Below, one piece after another: positions 49,174 through 62,669 of a stretch of 64,000 bases of DNA; the stretch's first letter is position 1; the number at the start of each line of letters is the position of its first letter. This stretch comes from Panagrolaimus kolymaensis (Eukaryota; Nematoda; Chromadorea; Rhabditida; Panagrolaimidae). The stretch is from positions 1,054,001 through 1,118,000 of the forward strand of contig JAJQJQ010000055.1 of the NCBI GenBank assembly GCA_028622995.1. The letters are read 5' to 3'. Both the position numbers and the translations under genes were made by a program. A model generated the notes under the pieces. That model was not told the origin of the DNA, searched no databases, and worked only from the letters and a program-made list of their open reading frames with translations.

Positions 49174-50336
49174 TTAAGTCGATTGTATGTTTGTTGAATG
49201 TGGAAGAAGCTTAGAAGGATTTTTAATGTTTTTTGAAATCCAGTCCATTCCATCCTATAAAAAAATATGAGTAAATGAGTGTTTATTTGTCTTTATTTTC
49301 CAGGACAAAGAAATTTCTGTGTCTTTGTCACTTCCTTCCAAGAAAAATAAAAATTAGTTCTTACTTTTATTCCTTCGCCTGTGACAGCTGAACAAGCTTG
49401 AATTTGCCATGATCGATCTCGAATGCTTAAAAGTTTTAAATCATTTGCAATATCTGAAGCTTTAGCAGCATTTGCAAGATCTTGCTTATTTGCAAAAACC
49501 ATAATTGGGACCGCGCGAAGTTTATCTTCATCGAGTAATTCTGACAGTTCCTAAAAAAGAAAAGATTGAAATGAATATATAAAATTTTTTAGTTTTAATG
49601 GAAAACGTATGAAAAAAATTAATTTACCAAGGATGTTTCATCAAAACGCTTTCGGTCACTGCTGTCAATAACATATATCTGCAAAAATAAAATTTATGAC
49701 GTATTTTGTTTCTATGAAAAACAACAGCAATAAAACTTACTAAAACATCAGTATTATCAAAATAATTTTTCCAATATGGTCGTATTTTTCGTTGTCCACC
49801 AATATCCCAAACATTTAATTTAACATCATCCGAAATAACACTTTTAATGTTAAATCCCTGAAAAAAAAAAGAAAAGGAAAAAATAAGCATAAAAATAGAA
49901 ATTTTTTGTTAAACCTCGAATCTTAAAATAAGAATCATAAAATTCTCTTGGGACAAGTTAGTTGTGAAAAACATTCGTGTATAAACTTACTTGAGTGGGT
50001 GTAATATGTGTTACATCTTCTGATGCCAACTTTTTCAATATCGTTGTTTTACCCGCATTGTCAAGGCCTAAAAAATTCGTGAATGATAGAATGATAGACT
50101 CCTCTCATGGGAAGTATTAAAATAAAAAATAAAAAGATGGATCCATCTGGTGAATAAATAAAAAAACAATTTATAATCACTGACAACTAAAAAAAAACAA
50201 CGACGAACCGAGTAATAAAATTCGTAATTCTCGACCTTGTTGATTTTTGAATTTTTTTAAAATATTCAAAAGTCCCTAAAAATTACAAATTATTTTGATT
50301 GTAAAAAGCATCTTTAAATTTAAGTAGTTTTACCAT
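49174..50336 (-). CDS. arl-3: ARL3 small GTPase
   Basis: Arf-like GTPase that releases lipidated cargo from UNC-119/PDE6D carriers in cilia. Seven coding exons: 50334-50336 (ATG only), 50209-50275, 49991-50067, 49741-49857, 49628-49678, 49365-49550 and 49174-49254, giving 193 aa. The protein opens [12 protein letters not shown] with a glycine after the start Met, as in the amphipathic N-terminal helix of Arf-like proteins. Nucleotide-binding motifs: GLDNAGKT (P-loop), ITPTQGFN (switch 1 Thr), [14 protein letters not shown] (switch 2) and [25 protein letters not shown] closes the fold. The C-terminal extension ([18 protein letters not shown]) is about 10 residues longer than in mammals. Everything else is colinear with ARL3, and the text [13 protein letters not shown] favours ARL3 over ARL2. 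Confidence 0.95.
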
Positions 50337-51430
50337 TGTACTCTTCCAACTAACACGTTTTTTAATAGTGGAATCAATATCTGTAGTTTTTTTATTATTA
50401 AAAATTAATATAAAAACAAAACAAAAAAAAATAATACTGCTTTAATACCAAAAAAAGCAGCAAAATTATGGGTCGTCGTCGTTCTTTATTTATTTTCTTT
50501 ATTATTATTGGCAGCTTTTTTCCTGTCTGAGTACTGGTGTTTATAGACACGCAAAAGCGTGTTCTTCTTGTTCCTCTCTCCCTCTTTGCATTTTGCTACT
50601 TACTTACTTGCTTGATAGTCGTCGGAGTGGTCGCCGATGGCAACGTTACCATGTCAACCAAATTAATGGCTTTCCATATGCTTGGTTTTATTTTTTTTCG
50701 ATAAAAGCTTTTAGGGTTTATTTATTTATTTGTTTTTTTTTATATTTTGCGAGTAATAAATCAAATTAAAAAAAATTATAAAAAGAAAATTGTGGATAAG
50801 AAATAAATAATTAGTATGTTTATTACTACACTTTCACATCATTTTTATTATTTTTCTTTTTTCCGGTAATTTTACAACATCTCTTTTCCAATGAACTCTT
50901 GCGTCTCCATAATTGGAAATGGTAATTAATTCTGAGATTTTTTCAAACTTAAGAAATTGAATTAATTTTTGGCTATTTTTTTCAATACTTGTTTTTTTGC
51001 ATTTTCAACTCTGTTCCGATTTATTTTTTTCCCATAATTAAAAATTATTATTATTATTAAATGACATCAATAAATAAAATAAATTGTTAGAGAGATAGAT
51101 AGATATATGATCCCAAAGTTAGAGGAGGAGTAGGATGATGGAAGGACATAACACTCAAATAATGCACTCAAAAAAAATAAAAGAAAAATAGTAAAGTTAA
51201 AAATAAAAGAAGTTTGAAATAAACAAATAAATAAATAATTAAATGTTGGAAAATATGCGTTTTTTAAAAAGCTGACTATCGAAATTTAAAAATATTAAAA
51301 AAGTGATATTTTTTTTACAAAGAAAAATGTGGCTTTTTTTGTTGTTGTTTAGTGAATTTTTGTGATGTTGGTGATGCTTAACAAAAATCTTATTGTTAGT
51401 ATGCAGCGCTGTTGTTGTTTTTTAAATTTT
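50337..51430. other. Intergenic upstream of arl-3
   Basis: Promoter side of arl-3 and 3' flank of flp-32. A moderately GC-richer block at 50530-50660 (CGCAAAAGCG, GTCGTCGGAGTGGTCGCCGATGGCAACG) could include the arl-3 control region. The GATGGCAACG and CCATGTCAACC strings there resemble X-box-like half sites (GTNRCC..GGYAAC), which would suit a ciliary gene, but I could not confirm a full 14-bp X-box. Confidence 0.35.
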
Positions 51431-52971
51431 TTAGTATAAATCTTGTGGATTAAATCGATGAAGATTGTTGACTCGATCGTTATAAAGAAGAGGGCCCAAT
51501 TCAATTATGGCTCCATTATCCAATTGAATCATATCATCATCAAACATTTGAGGAGCATAATTTGGAAGTTCAACAGCAGTTGCCGCCGCTGCACGTTTAC
51601 CAAAACGCACAAGTGAATTTCTCATGGCTTTTTTATCTGGTCGCATACGGAATCTAAAACTATATTTTAAGTTAAGGAAATTTATCAAAAAAGTGATAGT
51701 CTAAGGGTTTTGAAATATTTTTTATTTATGCCTTGGAAGTAAATTTTTTTTGATAACCAAAAGTAATTTGTTGGGAATGGAAAGTAAAAACAATAGAAAA
51801 GGTTAAATAAATATCCTGCTGTTCCAATTTTTGTTGTTACATATTTTTCTCCAAAAAAATTCATGCTGTTTTGTTTAAAACTATTTTTTAATAACTTTTA
51901 AAAAAATTCATGGTTCCTAAACTTTCTAAATGTCATTTGAATAAATGTTTCATTGTTTGGAGCAGCAACAAAAGGTTATTAAGTTTTTGAACGTTTTTTT
52001 TTGCTTCACCGGAAACAATTTTTTTATGTTGCATCATTTTTTTTGAACTTTTTGATATCAAAATTTTCCGATGCTGCCTCAGGGAAAAAAGGTTCTTTGT
52101 GTGATTTTCGCCCTTTCATTTATGCAAAAAATAATATAACTGCAAATTTGTTTCGATGTTTTTAATTTTCAAAACTTAAAAATAGCCATTTTATAAATGA
52201 AACGGTTTTGCACTTAAAACTTTTTTTAATCAAATCATATGTTTTTTTTCCTATCCCCAGCACTTGCCCTTTTTCAAAACCCTTAACAAATTTGGAAGAA
52301 ATAAAAGTTTTATTTTTATTATATTAAAAGTGCACAAACCTTTTATTGAATCCTTTTTTATGAAAAATATTCCCATAACCCCACAAACTGATGACACTTT
52401 CCCAAACACCCAAATAATTTTTTTAAAGAAATTCTCAAGAAACCATGAAATAGAAAAAAAAAGATATGAAAAAAACAAAAATTAAAAGCCCCTTTATTTT
52501 TATGCCCATGGTCCAAGGATGAAAGAAGAAGAAGGTCGTGATATCCACTTTCCTTTGTTTTTAAAGTCTCCTGTTTTTTTAAAGGATGCCTTAGGAAATT
52601 AAATTTCAAGACATTTAAAAAAATATTTATATATATCTAAAGGGATCGTCTATCTTTCTTGTGTGACAAAGCATTATATTTTTAATGGCGAAATATTAAG
52701 AAGAAAAAAATGGAAGCAAAATGTGAAAAGTGATGATTGGCTTTTGTTTCATAAAAAATAATTTGAAAAAGAATGCATTTTTGCACGTAAATTGGACGCT
52801 TTTTTTAGTGATAAGTACCAAGAAATGAAAAGGACTACAGTATATGGATTTTTTGGCGGGAAAAAATTGGAGCCGATAAAAATTAGAATTTAAAACTTAC
52901 GATGCTGAAGCAATCAAGGTAACCATAACAGCAAGAATGAGAAGGTGAAAAAGTTGACGAGCTGGATTCAT
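51431..52971 (-). CDS. flp-32: FLP-32 FMRFamide-like neuropeptide precursor
   Basis: Two exons, 52901-52971 and 51431-51653, separated by a 1.25-kb intron, give 97 aa. Residues 1 to about 23 form a signal peptide (QLFHLLILAVMVTLIASA). The only predicted peptide is AMRNSLVRFG (33-42), released after Lys-Lys (31-32) and before Lys-Arg (43-44), with Gly42 as amide donor. AMRNSLVRF-amide is the FLP-32 peptide of C. elegans and parasitic relatives. The remaining 53 residues (ELPNYAPQMFDDDMIQLDNG and a NPQDLY end) contain no further RFG site. The precursor would be processed in neurosecretory vesicles and signal through a GPCR. Confidence 0.93.
51654..52900 (-). other. Long intron of flp-32
   Basis: This 1.25-kb intron is unusually long compared with the 40-100-base introns of neighbouring genes. 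It holds T-tracts and short open frames on both strands with no family similarity. Long first introns of neuropeptide genes often hold regulatory sequence; that is an inference here. Confidence 0.5.
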
Positions 52972-54841
52972 TTTTTAGTATACTGTAGGGGCCAAAGTAA
53001 GAAAAATGTAAGAGTTCTGAAAGTAGTATAATCAAGTTTATAATTCGTAATTTTTATAAGTATAAATACAAAATGAAAAAAATAAATATGAAAGTCATAA
53101 AAGGCGTGTGAGAAAAAAGTGCAGAAGGCTATAAAAACTTCTATTTCAGATTCCTTGAAAAATATAAAAATATAATCATAAATTTAAAAAAACAGAAAAT
53201 TTTCACGGTGAGAACCGACACACATCGTAAATTATATATCAATTTTTAAAAGCAAAGCTGTTCCTTGAAAAAATATTCCTGGAAGCATTAAAAAAAACGA
53301 AGTGCAATAAAAATCATCTGAAAATGGTTTTTTACAGCCTTCTTTCTAATTTATTTTTCTGAAGCCAAAAAAATCTTCAAAGCTTTTATATATTCGAATA
53401 AAGGGTTTTGAAAAAGTGAAGAAAGAAAGGAACAGCTCCTCCCCATTTTTTTTATGTCGTGGGCTACACTTTCGTTTTTTTTTTCAAACAACATCGACGT
53501 TGGAGACGACGATTTTAAAATGACGACAAATACTTTTTTTTCAAGGGGGTGGAGTCGCTATTGCTTCAATATTTTTTCTGGATGATGGTGAATCTGTGGC
53601 ACAAAAAAGATGGAAGGTTCAAGATTTCATAGAAAAAACACAAACGATCACATAATCCTAAGGACAATTTTTTCTTTTTACAAAAAAAATTATTACACTT
53701 CTATTTGGCAGAATTCTGTTTTTGACAGTGGCCTCATTTACGTCCGTTATTTAATTTCTAAAACGTTTGAGATGGTCTTGACATTTTTTAAATTTCTTGT
53801 CGTCTATGAATAATTTTATAATTCTACTCTTTGCTTGCTTCTGTTATTTTAAAATGAGATGTCTTTTAACCTAGCATAGGCAATCTAGAAAAAGACGAGA
53901 CACGTCTTCCCCACTAACATAGACAAAAAAATTATGAGTAACAGCAACATTTTCATTGTTCAAAAAATTTGTTGTTTTTTGGTTTTTTTTCCAAGGAACG
54001 TGGGTAAAAAAATAAAATGAACATGAACATTTTGAAACAATGGATTTTTAGTTCTTGTCTTCCTTCTTTTTTCCCTTTGTTTTTTGAGAGAAATAATAAC
54101 AACATTTTTAAAATGAAAAAAAAGAACAAAATAAAGTGATGGTGCCATGAAAAAACAAACATTCAACATTTCAAAAAACGACTTAAGTTTTGGTTGAATG
54201 CTTGAGCGACGACTATTTAAGTATTTTAAAATTCAGTACTCTCTGCTACGTGTGCTTCCTTGTTTTATTTTTTTGTTGGTTAAGTGATATCTCATTCTGT
54301 AATTACAAGAAGAAGCAAAAAAGTAGTAGTCGTAAAAAAAATTGATACATTTTTATAAGATCTCCTTAATGCGGCTCATTTCCATTTTTTTTAAAGACAC
54401 GTTAGTTGTATTCTTATGCCAGCATTTTTTTTCAAGCTTGACATAATGAAACCTAATATCTTAAATATCGTAAAAAAATAAAAAGTAAATGGGGGTGCTG
54501 TCATTTACGACAAAAAAAGAAGAGTAAGATTCAGTCAAGAAGATGGAGCTACCGCTGGTTGCCGGTGGAGTTTGACGTGGAGAATTACGTCTAAATATCA
54601 CTATTTTTTGACATCACTTTAAGAAACCGAAACCTATTTAAAAAATAATAAAGGAAATACGAAGGTCTTTGATTATAATTTTTTCTTTCTTTAAGAATCT
54701 TTGTAGCAAAAAAAGGAGTTCAAATAAATAAATAAATAATATCATTAAAAATTTATTCACTTTAAAAAACAATTAAAAAACAAAGAAGCAAACGAAAGCA
54801 TAGTTTATCTAAACGCATGCTACTCAAGATTGTTAAATTAT
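52972..54841. other. Intergenic between flp-32 and the IRG-7-like gene
   Basis: About 1.9 kb: flp-32 promoter on the left, 3' flank of the next minus-strand gene on the right. AT-rich with homopolymer runs, and a slightly GC-richer stretch at 53450-53560. No supported gene. Confidence 0.5.
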
Positions 54842-57800
54842 TTAATCACCACAGAGAGGGAAACGTAAGCAAGTCATATCTTGAATGTAGTATGGAATAA
54901 GGGTTTGAGCATTTGGGCCATAACCATTATATGTGCAAATATCTCCACCAAGGGTGGCCAAAGTAACAGCATCCGCATCTTCAAGATTATATCCAACTGC
55001 AATGAAACCAAACATGCCTCCACGTTTGATAGACAAAATGATATCAACTGGATCGGTTTTGAAGTTGACATTTCGAGTCATATAAACGATTAAATGTCGA
55101 GCGTCTGCGCGATAACCAGAATTATCAGGATTTGAATATTCATCAATGATAATTCTTAAAGCTCCCTCAAGATCTTGTCCAGTAACATTTGAGGATGTGG
55201 CACCAGCAATGATTTGAGGGCCTTGTTTACCATCGGAATCTTTAAGATAATTTATAAGTGTGGCATTTGCATTGACTACGATGACACTGAGACGAGTGTA
55301 TTGGAAATTATATGCGTATGGTGAAAATGTGTTTGAGGCGATTGCTGTAAGATCTTTAAATACTCCTGCTGAACTTCCATCAATTATCAAAACAATGTCA
55401 AAGAATCGATTATATAATGGACAAGTTGGTGGGGTAGCTAAAAAAATATTTAAAAAAACAATAAGCTTTAATTTTTTTTAAATATGTAAATTATTTTCTT
55501 ACGATCTCTTGGTGGTCGATTTCCTACACAATCCACAGGAATGGATCGACGGAAATTATATCCTCTTGAATCCACACCATAAACAGCTAATTGATACGTG
55601 CCTTCTTCAGGACATGTAAATCCACCAACTGAATACCATTCATATGAACAATTTGAACGACTCTTAACTTCAGCGGTCCATAATTGAGGTCGGCCAAAGT
55701 TTCGTCTTTGGAACATTTGAACATAATTTATGCTACCTCCATTTAGATTTGTTGCATGTAAAATTACAACATTATTTGAGTCTAAAAAATTTCTCATAAA
55801 ATTAAAGTTTTCAAAAGTAATTTAAAAAATTTGAGTAAAAAATTTAAAACTAAAAACAACGACATACCAAAACCTGCAACAGCAGTAGCATGAGCATCAT
55901 CTGATGTTGCACCTTCATATGCATCTTGAGGTGTTGTAAATGCGGCATAAACATTAATCGTAGATTGAGCATGAATATTAATAAGACATCCACCTGCAGC
56001 TGAATCGGAAGTGGCTAAAACTCGATAAGTTCCGGGTTTGGTTGTTTTATAAACTGAATAATAATTGAAGACACTATTTAGAAGATTGGGTGGCAAATAT
56101 GTGGATTGATTTGTTGGATCTGTGATAAGAATGGATGGAGTAACTCCCGAATAAACAACAGTGAATTCTGTGGTTTGAGTGTCGATGCTAACATAAATTT
56201 CATCGATGGTGCAATTTCTAACTACCAAAGAATCCACTACGTCGCCATTATAAAGTGTTGGCAAATAAGTTGGAAGCAAAACTTTGGTGATATCTAGAGA
56301 TGGAAGGGTAAACAAATTGCCTCCACTAACTTCAGGCAAAGTGAAAAGCACTCGATTGCTTGGATCGGTCCATGGTAAGCCGCAAGGTGTAGAAATATCA
56401 GGTAAAATTATTTGAATTTGTGCTCTTTTATTTTGAATATTTGCATAAACTGAACTATGCTGAGTTATATCTTCAACAGTAGATTGAGTGAAAAGCAAAA
56501 TAACTGATCCAGGGACAAAATATGGATCATTTAGGGTTTCATTGATGACAGAAAGAATAGGTCTGGGACATTTAGTTCCACTTTCACATGGATATGAACC
56601 AGGGCATTGATAATTTGGAATTCCAGCGAAAGCATTTTGAATATCTTGTGGATTATTGGAATAAACTTTATAATTCCAAAATTGACGATTAGAAGCTGAA
56701 AATAAAAGTCAATTTTAAAACTATCAAAAAACAAAAGGCCAAACAAGGAAATTTTTTTATTACTACTTACTACTATCGAATGGAAATAGCATAAATCTGG
56801 TAAACCATAGGGGGCTACTTTGTGAAGTAACATTTTGAATGATATTAACGAAAGTTCGATTGAGTAAAAGTTTTGTCATGGTCATAGCATAACTGGTTTC
56901 AAAAAGAATTGCCAAAGTTTTATTATTTTGACTAAAATCTGCTTGTCGTTGAGGAACACATACAAATGATTCACAACTTTCTCCTGTGGTTTCTGGAGGA
57001 CAGCGGCATTGACCACTGGGTTCAACAACACCACCATTGCGACAAATGCGATTTTGGCATCGATTTCCTTCAAAATTATCCTTACAAATGCATTGTCCAT
57101 TATAAAGATATCCTCCATTAAAGCATGAAATAACTGTCGTTGCACAATATGGAGTTCCAATACGTTCAAACAAATTTCCAAATTGATCAATACCCGAAAA
57201 TCTTATTGGCATTTCAGTGAGAGTTTGAGAAGTTCCAAATTGAGGACATTTAAATGTTTGTGAAACTGATCGATATGCGCATCGAACACGTTGTGAAAAG
57301 GTGGCGGTTGTAATAAAGGTGTCATTGACATACATAAAAGCATAATCCAAATTTCCATCCACTTGATTGATGGATTCTGGATTGATTGGTTCTAAACCAG
57401 TTGGATGGGCAATAATTCGATTTTGATCACTTCCCAAATTTGCATATGTTTGAGGTTCATCACTGTGAAGATCGGTGGTAAATCCATAGAAAATTTGGAT
57501 ATCAGATTGAATGCGAGCTTGAATTCCGCAATTTCCTGTTCCGGTGATATCTACCCGCCATAAACCAGCAGGAAGTAAATTTTGATCGCTACCAGGTAAA
57601 TAATCTTGATTGTATCGATGCTTTTGACACATGGTTAAATAAATGTTTGAGCATTGTTCAGTAAACCATCGTTGAGTTCCATCGGTACCTGGTTTTACGG
57701 TAACACAATCACCCTTACTTGTATCTGAAGGATCGACAGATGGATCCCAATTAGTATAACCAGTAAGTGTCAAGTTGATGGGTGCAAAATTAGGAATATC

Positions 57801-60800
57801 CCAAACGAAGTTATTGCCCGATTGACGTTTAAGCCCAATCCATGATTCTGTATTTCCAACTTTAGAATTTACATTATTTTGAGTTTCCTGGTTAAAAATA
57901 TGAATCAAATGTCCGTCATGAACGTTATGGCAAGTCGTTAAGGCATCATTGTAATTAAGCTGTTCAGTAACAAAATTATAACAATATTGTCCCAATGGAG
58001 ACCAATAATTGCTGCTAGTTGTGTCACAGGCTAAAAATTAACTCTAAAAAATGTTTCTCTCGAGAAGGCTTTTGACTTACGAATGATATATTGTCGAATA
58101 TCCAAATATTGATCTTGATCGATGATATATTCATAATCGCTCGTTTTACCTTTAGGTGGAGTAACTGTGATAGTCATGTTTTGACCAGCCGTATAAATTG
58201 TGAATGATTGAGACCAATAATCAACGGGCAAATAGCGAGTGATGGTACAATTGGGACTAAAACCACCAGAGAATTGTCCAGATTTATAATAGGTTGGAAT
58301 AAATGATAAGAACTAAAAAAAGTAATTAGTTATAAACATATATTTTTTAGAAGCCTTACTTTTCCTGGATGAGTTGTATAATAAAGATCGCCTTCAGTAT
58401 ATTCAACCATTTCAATATGTTGTTGCGAAAATTGATAACCATTACTTGCTCCACAAATGCTATTACTAACTGCAACGAGATTAAGCATAATTCGAGCATC
58501 TTGAGAATTCAAAGTGTTCCAAGCAAGAGTTGGATCGCCATTTGGATCTTGATTACTTTCTGCATCCGTGAAAGCAAAAACAAATGATTGAGCAAGAGAT
58601 TCACCTATAGCAATGGAAATAGCTGTATCGAGAGGACCAGTGCAATTATTGGGATCAACAGGAATTGAATTATTTGCTTGATCTGCAGCATAAGCAACAG
58701 CAGCAATAAAAGCTCTTGGATCATCGGAAGCTTTGACAAGCGTTGCAGTAGTTCCATCATAAGTTACAACAATGAATTTAGTGATAAACAAATCATGCAT
58801 AATGAAAAGATCTCGAACAAAATTTTGAATGTTATTATACAAATCAATCAAAGCAGGAGCCATAGTTTGATGAGTATTCAATACAAAAGCTATCGAACGA
58901 TGAGTGAAACCAAAACTAATTCCTGTGGCTGCATTGCTGCATGCTGTTTCTTCACAAAATCTTCCTGCTGTATCTTGAGGACATTGACAATAAGTATTTT
59001 GTATAGCTGTGCCATTATTTTCACAAACTATATTTTGACACCATTGTCCGCTCCAATGTGCCGGGCATAAACATGATGAAGCATTGGTTGGACTTGAAAC
59101 TCCGCCATTGATGCAAGTATTTGGTGGGGCTTCAGTTGGTTGATTATAAGCGCAATAAACTACAGCTGTACGTTGAATGGGGAAACCATATGGATCATCA
59201 GCAAACACGGTCATATAAAGATGTTCATTGGGGATATTACAAATAAAAGCTCCAAAAGACAAATGATAATTACATCCATCTCGATAAACTCCATTGGAAT
59301 AATAAACAGGTTCAAGATGGCCTGAACGATTTGCACGACTAATTTGCATTTCAGCAAAAAGACGGAATTGATCTCGAACTTGACCCCGAAGCCCATTCAA
59401 AGTTGCAACCATATTTGAAGATTGTCGATATATGGGTTCACTAAAGTATGCATCATTCATAATATTATCTGATACTCCATAAAAGAGATCATAGTCAGAT
59501 CGAACAAAAATCCTGTAATTGCATGGTGCTGTAGCGCCATTGGATGATGTTATAAAGAAAAGATATTCTCCAGGAATTACATCTCCAGCAATATGCCAAA
59601 TATAAGTGTAAAAATCTGATACCAAAGCATCGATAACCATACTTGAATTTCCGTTTGGATCAGTAACAGTGATGCTTAAATTTGTTCCAGTTGCAAGGAT
59701 GGCTATGGTTTTAACTGATGTATCAACGAAGAAAGAACCATGATTTCCCATACTGCATTGGAAATAATCATAACCCAAAACCATATTACTTTTGAAAGTG
59801 ATGAAGCGGATTGTGTATTTGAAAAGCTAAAAGTAATATGCAAATTTTTTAGTTGCAAATTAAAAAATTTATAAAAATTGCTTACATTGGGTAAATTATT
59901 TATTGATGATGGAGCCATAACTAAACCACCCGTATTATGAGCCACCATTTGAAGTGATCGATATCCAGCACTCATTGTGTCTGTATTACAGCCGCTATTA
60001 GGGTCATAAATGTAGAAAATAAAAATCTAAAATAATTTTTAATTTCATCCATTTTTGTTAAATAAAATTTAGCTTACAGGTAATTTTCTAAAAGTATTTC
60101 GATTGATAATAGTTAAATAATCAGCGCTATCATCTGGTGGAGCATCAGTAATAACAAGGATGGGAGATTTGGGTTTAATTGTTTCAACATTAAATACAGC
60201 AGCAATGGCATCCATTACCGTATCATTACAACCTGTTTGAACATTTGTGGTATTTAAAGCAACTAAATTTGTTAAAAATGTTGTGGATTCAGAGTATTCA
60301 TTCCAAACAATATCTAAAATTCCCTCTTAACATTTTCATTTTGTTTCAAAGTTACTTACTATCATTTGAAAATGTGACCAAAACAAACCATTGGTAAATA
60401 GTTTCACCAGCAACATTGTGATAAAGAATTTGGTCATTAATGGCTTTAGCGATGTCATTGATTTGAGTGGCAATGAAATTGCTTTGTCTAACCACAACAA
60501 TGAGAGTTTTTTCAGCGGTATTAAAATTAGGTTGAAGATCGGTGTTACAAGTGATATGTTCACAAAAAGGTCCAAAATATCCATCAACACAATCACATCC
60601 ACTCAAAGTTGAAATTCCATTATGCATACAAACTCTATTAGCGCATGTTGGTCCAGAAAAGTATGTTCCACAGAAACAATATGGCGCACCAGTGGAATTA
60701 ACGAGAGTTCCACCATTAAGACAAGCTGAGGGAGGAGAAGCTGTGGAAGTTGGTGGTTGGGGATTTGTTGGGCGATCTGAAATTTTGTTATATTTTTTTT

Positions 60801-61982
60801 TTGATTTTAAAATTATCTTTTTCTTACTCAAGCAGAAAAATTCTCCAGTTCTTCGGAATCGAAATCCAAAGGCATCGGTTCCTTCAACAATCCAACTATA
60901 AGATTGTGAACCACTTTGACACGTATAAGTTCCAGCATAATATTCAAATCGACATGAATATCGAGTTGCAAGGCCAGAAGTATATTCGAAAAAGTCTCGT
61001 CCATTTACACGAATAAAAACAGCTCCAAGGGCTCCAGGTGCAGTCATATTGGTTACATGTGCAACAAAATATCCAGGATATCCAGAATACAAAAGTTGTT
61101 CTTCAAACATATCTTCATGAGGAGATTCGACAAAACCTGCGAGGACATCCATTACTGCTTCGACCTTAAAATATTTAGATAGAATTTTTTAAAAATTATA
61201 TTATTTTTTAATTAAAAAAATCGAATAAAAATATTCTTACTTCTACAGTAATTCGACAAAATGAAGTTTGTTCAAAATTGGTTAAATTAATATAAACTGC
61301 ATACATGCCAGGTGGAGGAAAAGTTTTTGTGAATTGTCCCATAGTTTCAACAACTTGACCAACAGTGTCAACTTGGAATTCTACAAAATTTATATATTTT
61401 TTTATTATTTAACTTTTGTTTTGCCAAAAAATCTTACGATTATCATCCAACAAAGTCAATTGAGGCTTTCCATGTTCAACCTCAATAGTAATAATAAGGC
61501 GGAAGACACTGCCTTCAACGGGAAAAGCATAATTTCGCTCACATCCGGATCCAATATCCAGTTTATCAACTCTTCTCATACCAGGATTGGTGCTAATTGG
61601 GAAGTTTGGTTCATTACGACAAACAGCTAAAAAAATTTTTTTTAGCCATGCATCTCTAAAAAAATGTAATACTTACGTGTTTGACAATATGTTCCAGTCC
61701 AGCCTTCATTGCAAGTAACACTCCATCCCATGGCAGCATAAACCGCTCGCTTCAATCTAGCATGAATGGAATCTTCGGAGGAATCGGGTTGAACTGAAAT
61801 TCCAGTACTTCCATGTCCAACAAAACTTTTAAATACTAAAATTAAATTTTTTTTAAACTTTTTATTCGAATTAATGAATTACCATTGACCCATTTTGCAC
61901 CAAAACCACTTGGTTCGGATGATGTTCCAATTACAAGGCTTGCAGCCAATGCAAAAAGCAACAATACGCTAAATAAGCGCAT
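54842..61982 (-). CDS. IRG-7-like secreted protein: EGF repeats, four vWA-like domains, C-type lectin domain
   Basis: Fourteen exons: 61883-61982, 61677-61835, 61438-61626, 61241-61380, 60828-61164, 60360-60776, 60078-60313, 59886-60026, 58360-59826, 58081-58313, 56771-58030, 55868-56695, 55503-55781 and 54842-55437, about 2126 aa. The signal peptide is MRLFSVLLLFALAASLVIG. Modules in order: EGF (CNEGWTGTYC), beta-rich region, EGF pair near 310-360, vWA-like 1 (about 365-540), beta-rich, EGF (CLCPAHWSGQWC, about 805-878), vWA-like 2 (to about 1060), C-type lectin domain (about 1155-1285, from QYCYNFVTEQ to FTEQCSNIYLTMCQ), EGF (CICKDNFEGNRC), vWA-like 3, beta-rich and C-terminal vWA-like 4 (FDIVLIIDGSSAG). 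This order matches the nematode IRG-7/DCT-17 group, linked to intestinal immune signalling. One extra T at 58259-58263 breaks the frame in exon 10. Confidence 0.88.
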
Positions 61983-62639
61983 AGTTTACTCTTTACTATT
62001 AAACTTTGCCTAAAAATTAAGAAAAATTAAGAATATTTCTGTTAAGTTTTTTCCAGAAAAATAAAATCAAAAGTTAAACAAAAAAATTAATGCAATTAGC
62101 TGCAGCAGTACTGTTTCTTCCAATTTAAAATTTCCCATATTTTTTGCTTTTTCATTTTTCCGCTTTTTTGTGATAATCTAATAATTTAATTGTCTCCTCT
62201 CCTTTTTTTCTCATTCATTTTTTAGTGTCGCATTTATTTTAATTTGCTTCGTTCAATTAAAATTTTTTCTTTAGGTTGTGGTGATAAGAAAGGCTGGGAT
62301 CATCAACTTTTATCATAAAAACATTATATTATGTTGCAGCAATGATTAGCATCAATTAGCTAGAGTACTGCCGCGCCCAAATAAAAAAGAGAGTTATTTT
62401 GGTGTGTGTAAGCGCCACTGATCCAATTAATGCTTTGGACACATTTTTTTAAAGGTGCTAATAACTTTTTTATGGGAAGAATTAAATTTTTTTATTATTC
62501 TTCTTTAAGATTGTAAAATAAACAATATATTTTTTTTTATTCACACTTTTTTAACAAGCACTAATTAGGGAAATATAACTGAAAAAAGCGAAGAAGAAAA
62601 AACAAGATTAGCAGCTAAACCAGATTTTTCTTGTTAAGG
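61983..62639. promoter_or_regulatory. Divergent promoter region
   Basis: About 650 bases shared by the IRG-7-like gene (-) and the cysteine-rich gene (+). It contains a TTGCAGCAATGATTAGC segment, a GATAAG site at 62282-62287 and CTTTTATCATAAAA at about 62310. GATA sites are typical of intestinal nematode promoters (ELT-2), which would suit the IRG-7-like gene. The functional reading is inference. Confidence 0.4.
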
Positions 62640-62669
62640 ATGGATATAGAGGATCGGCTTATCATAAAA

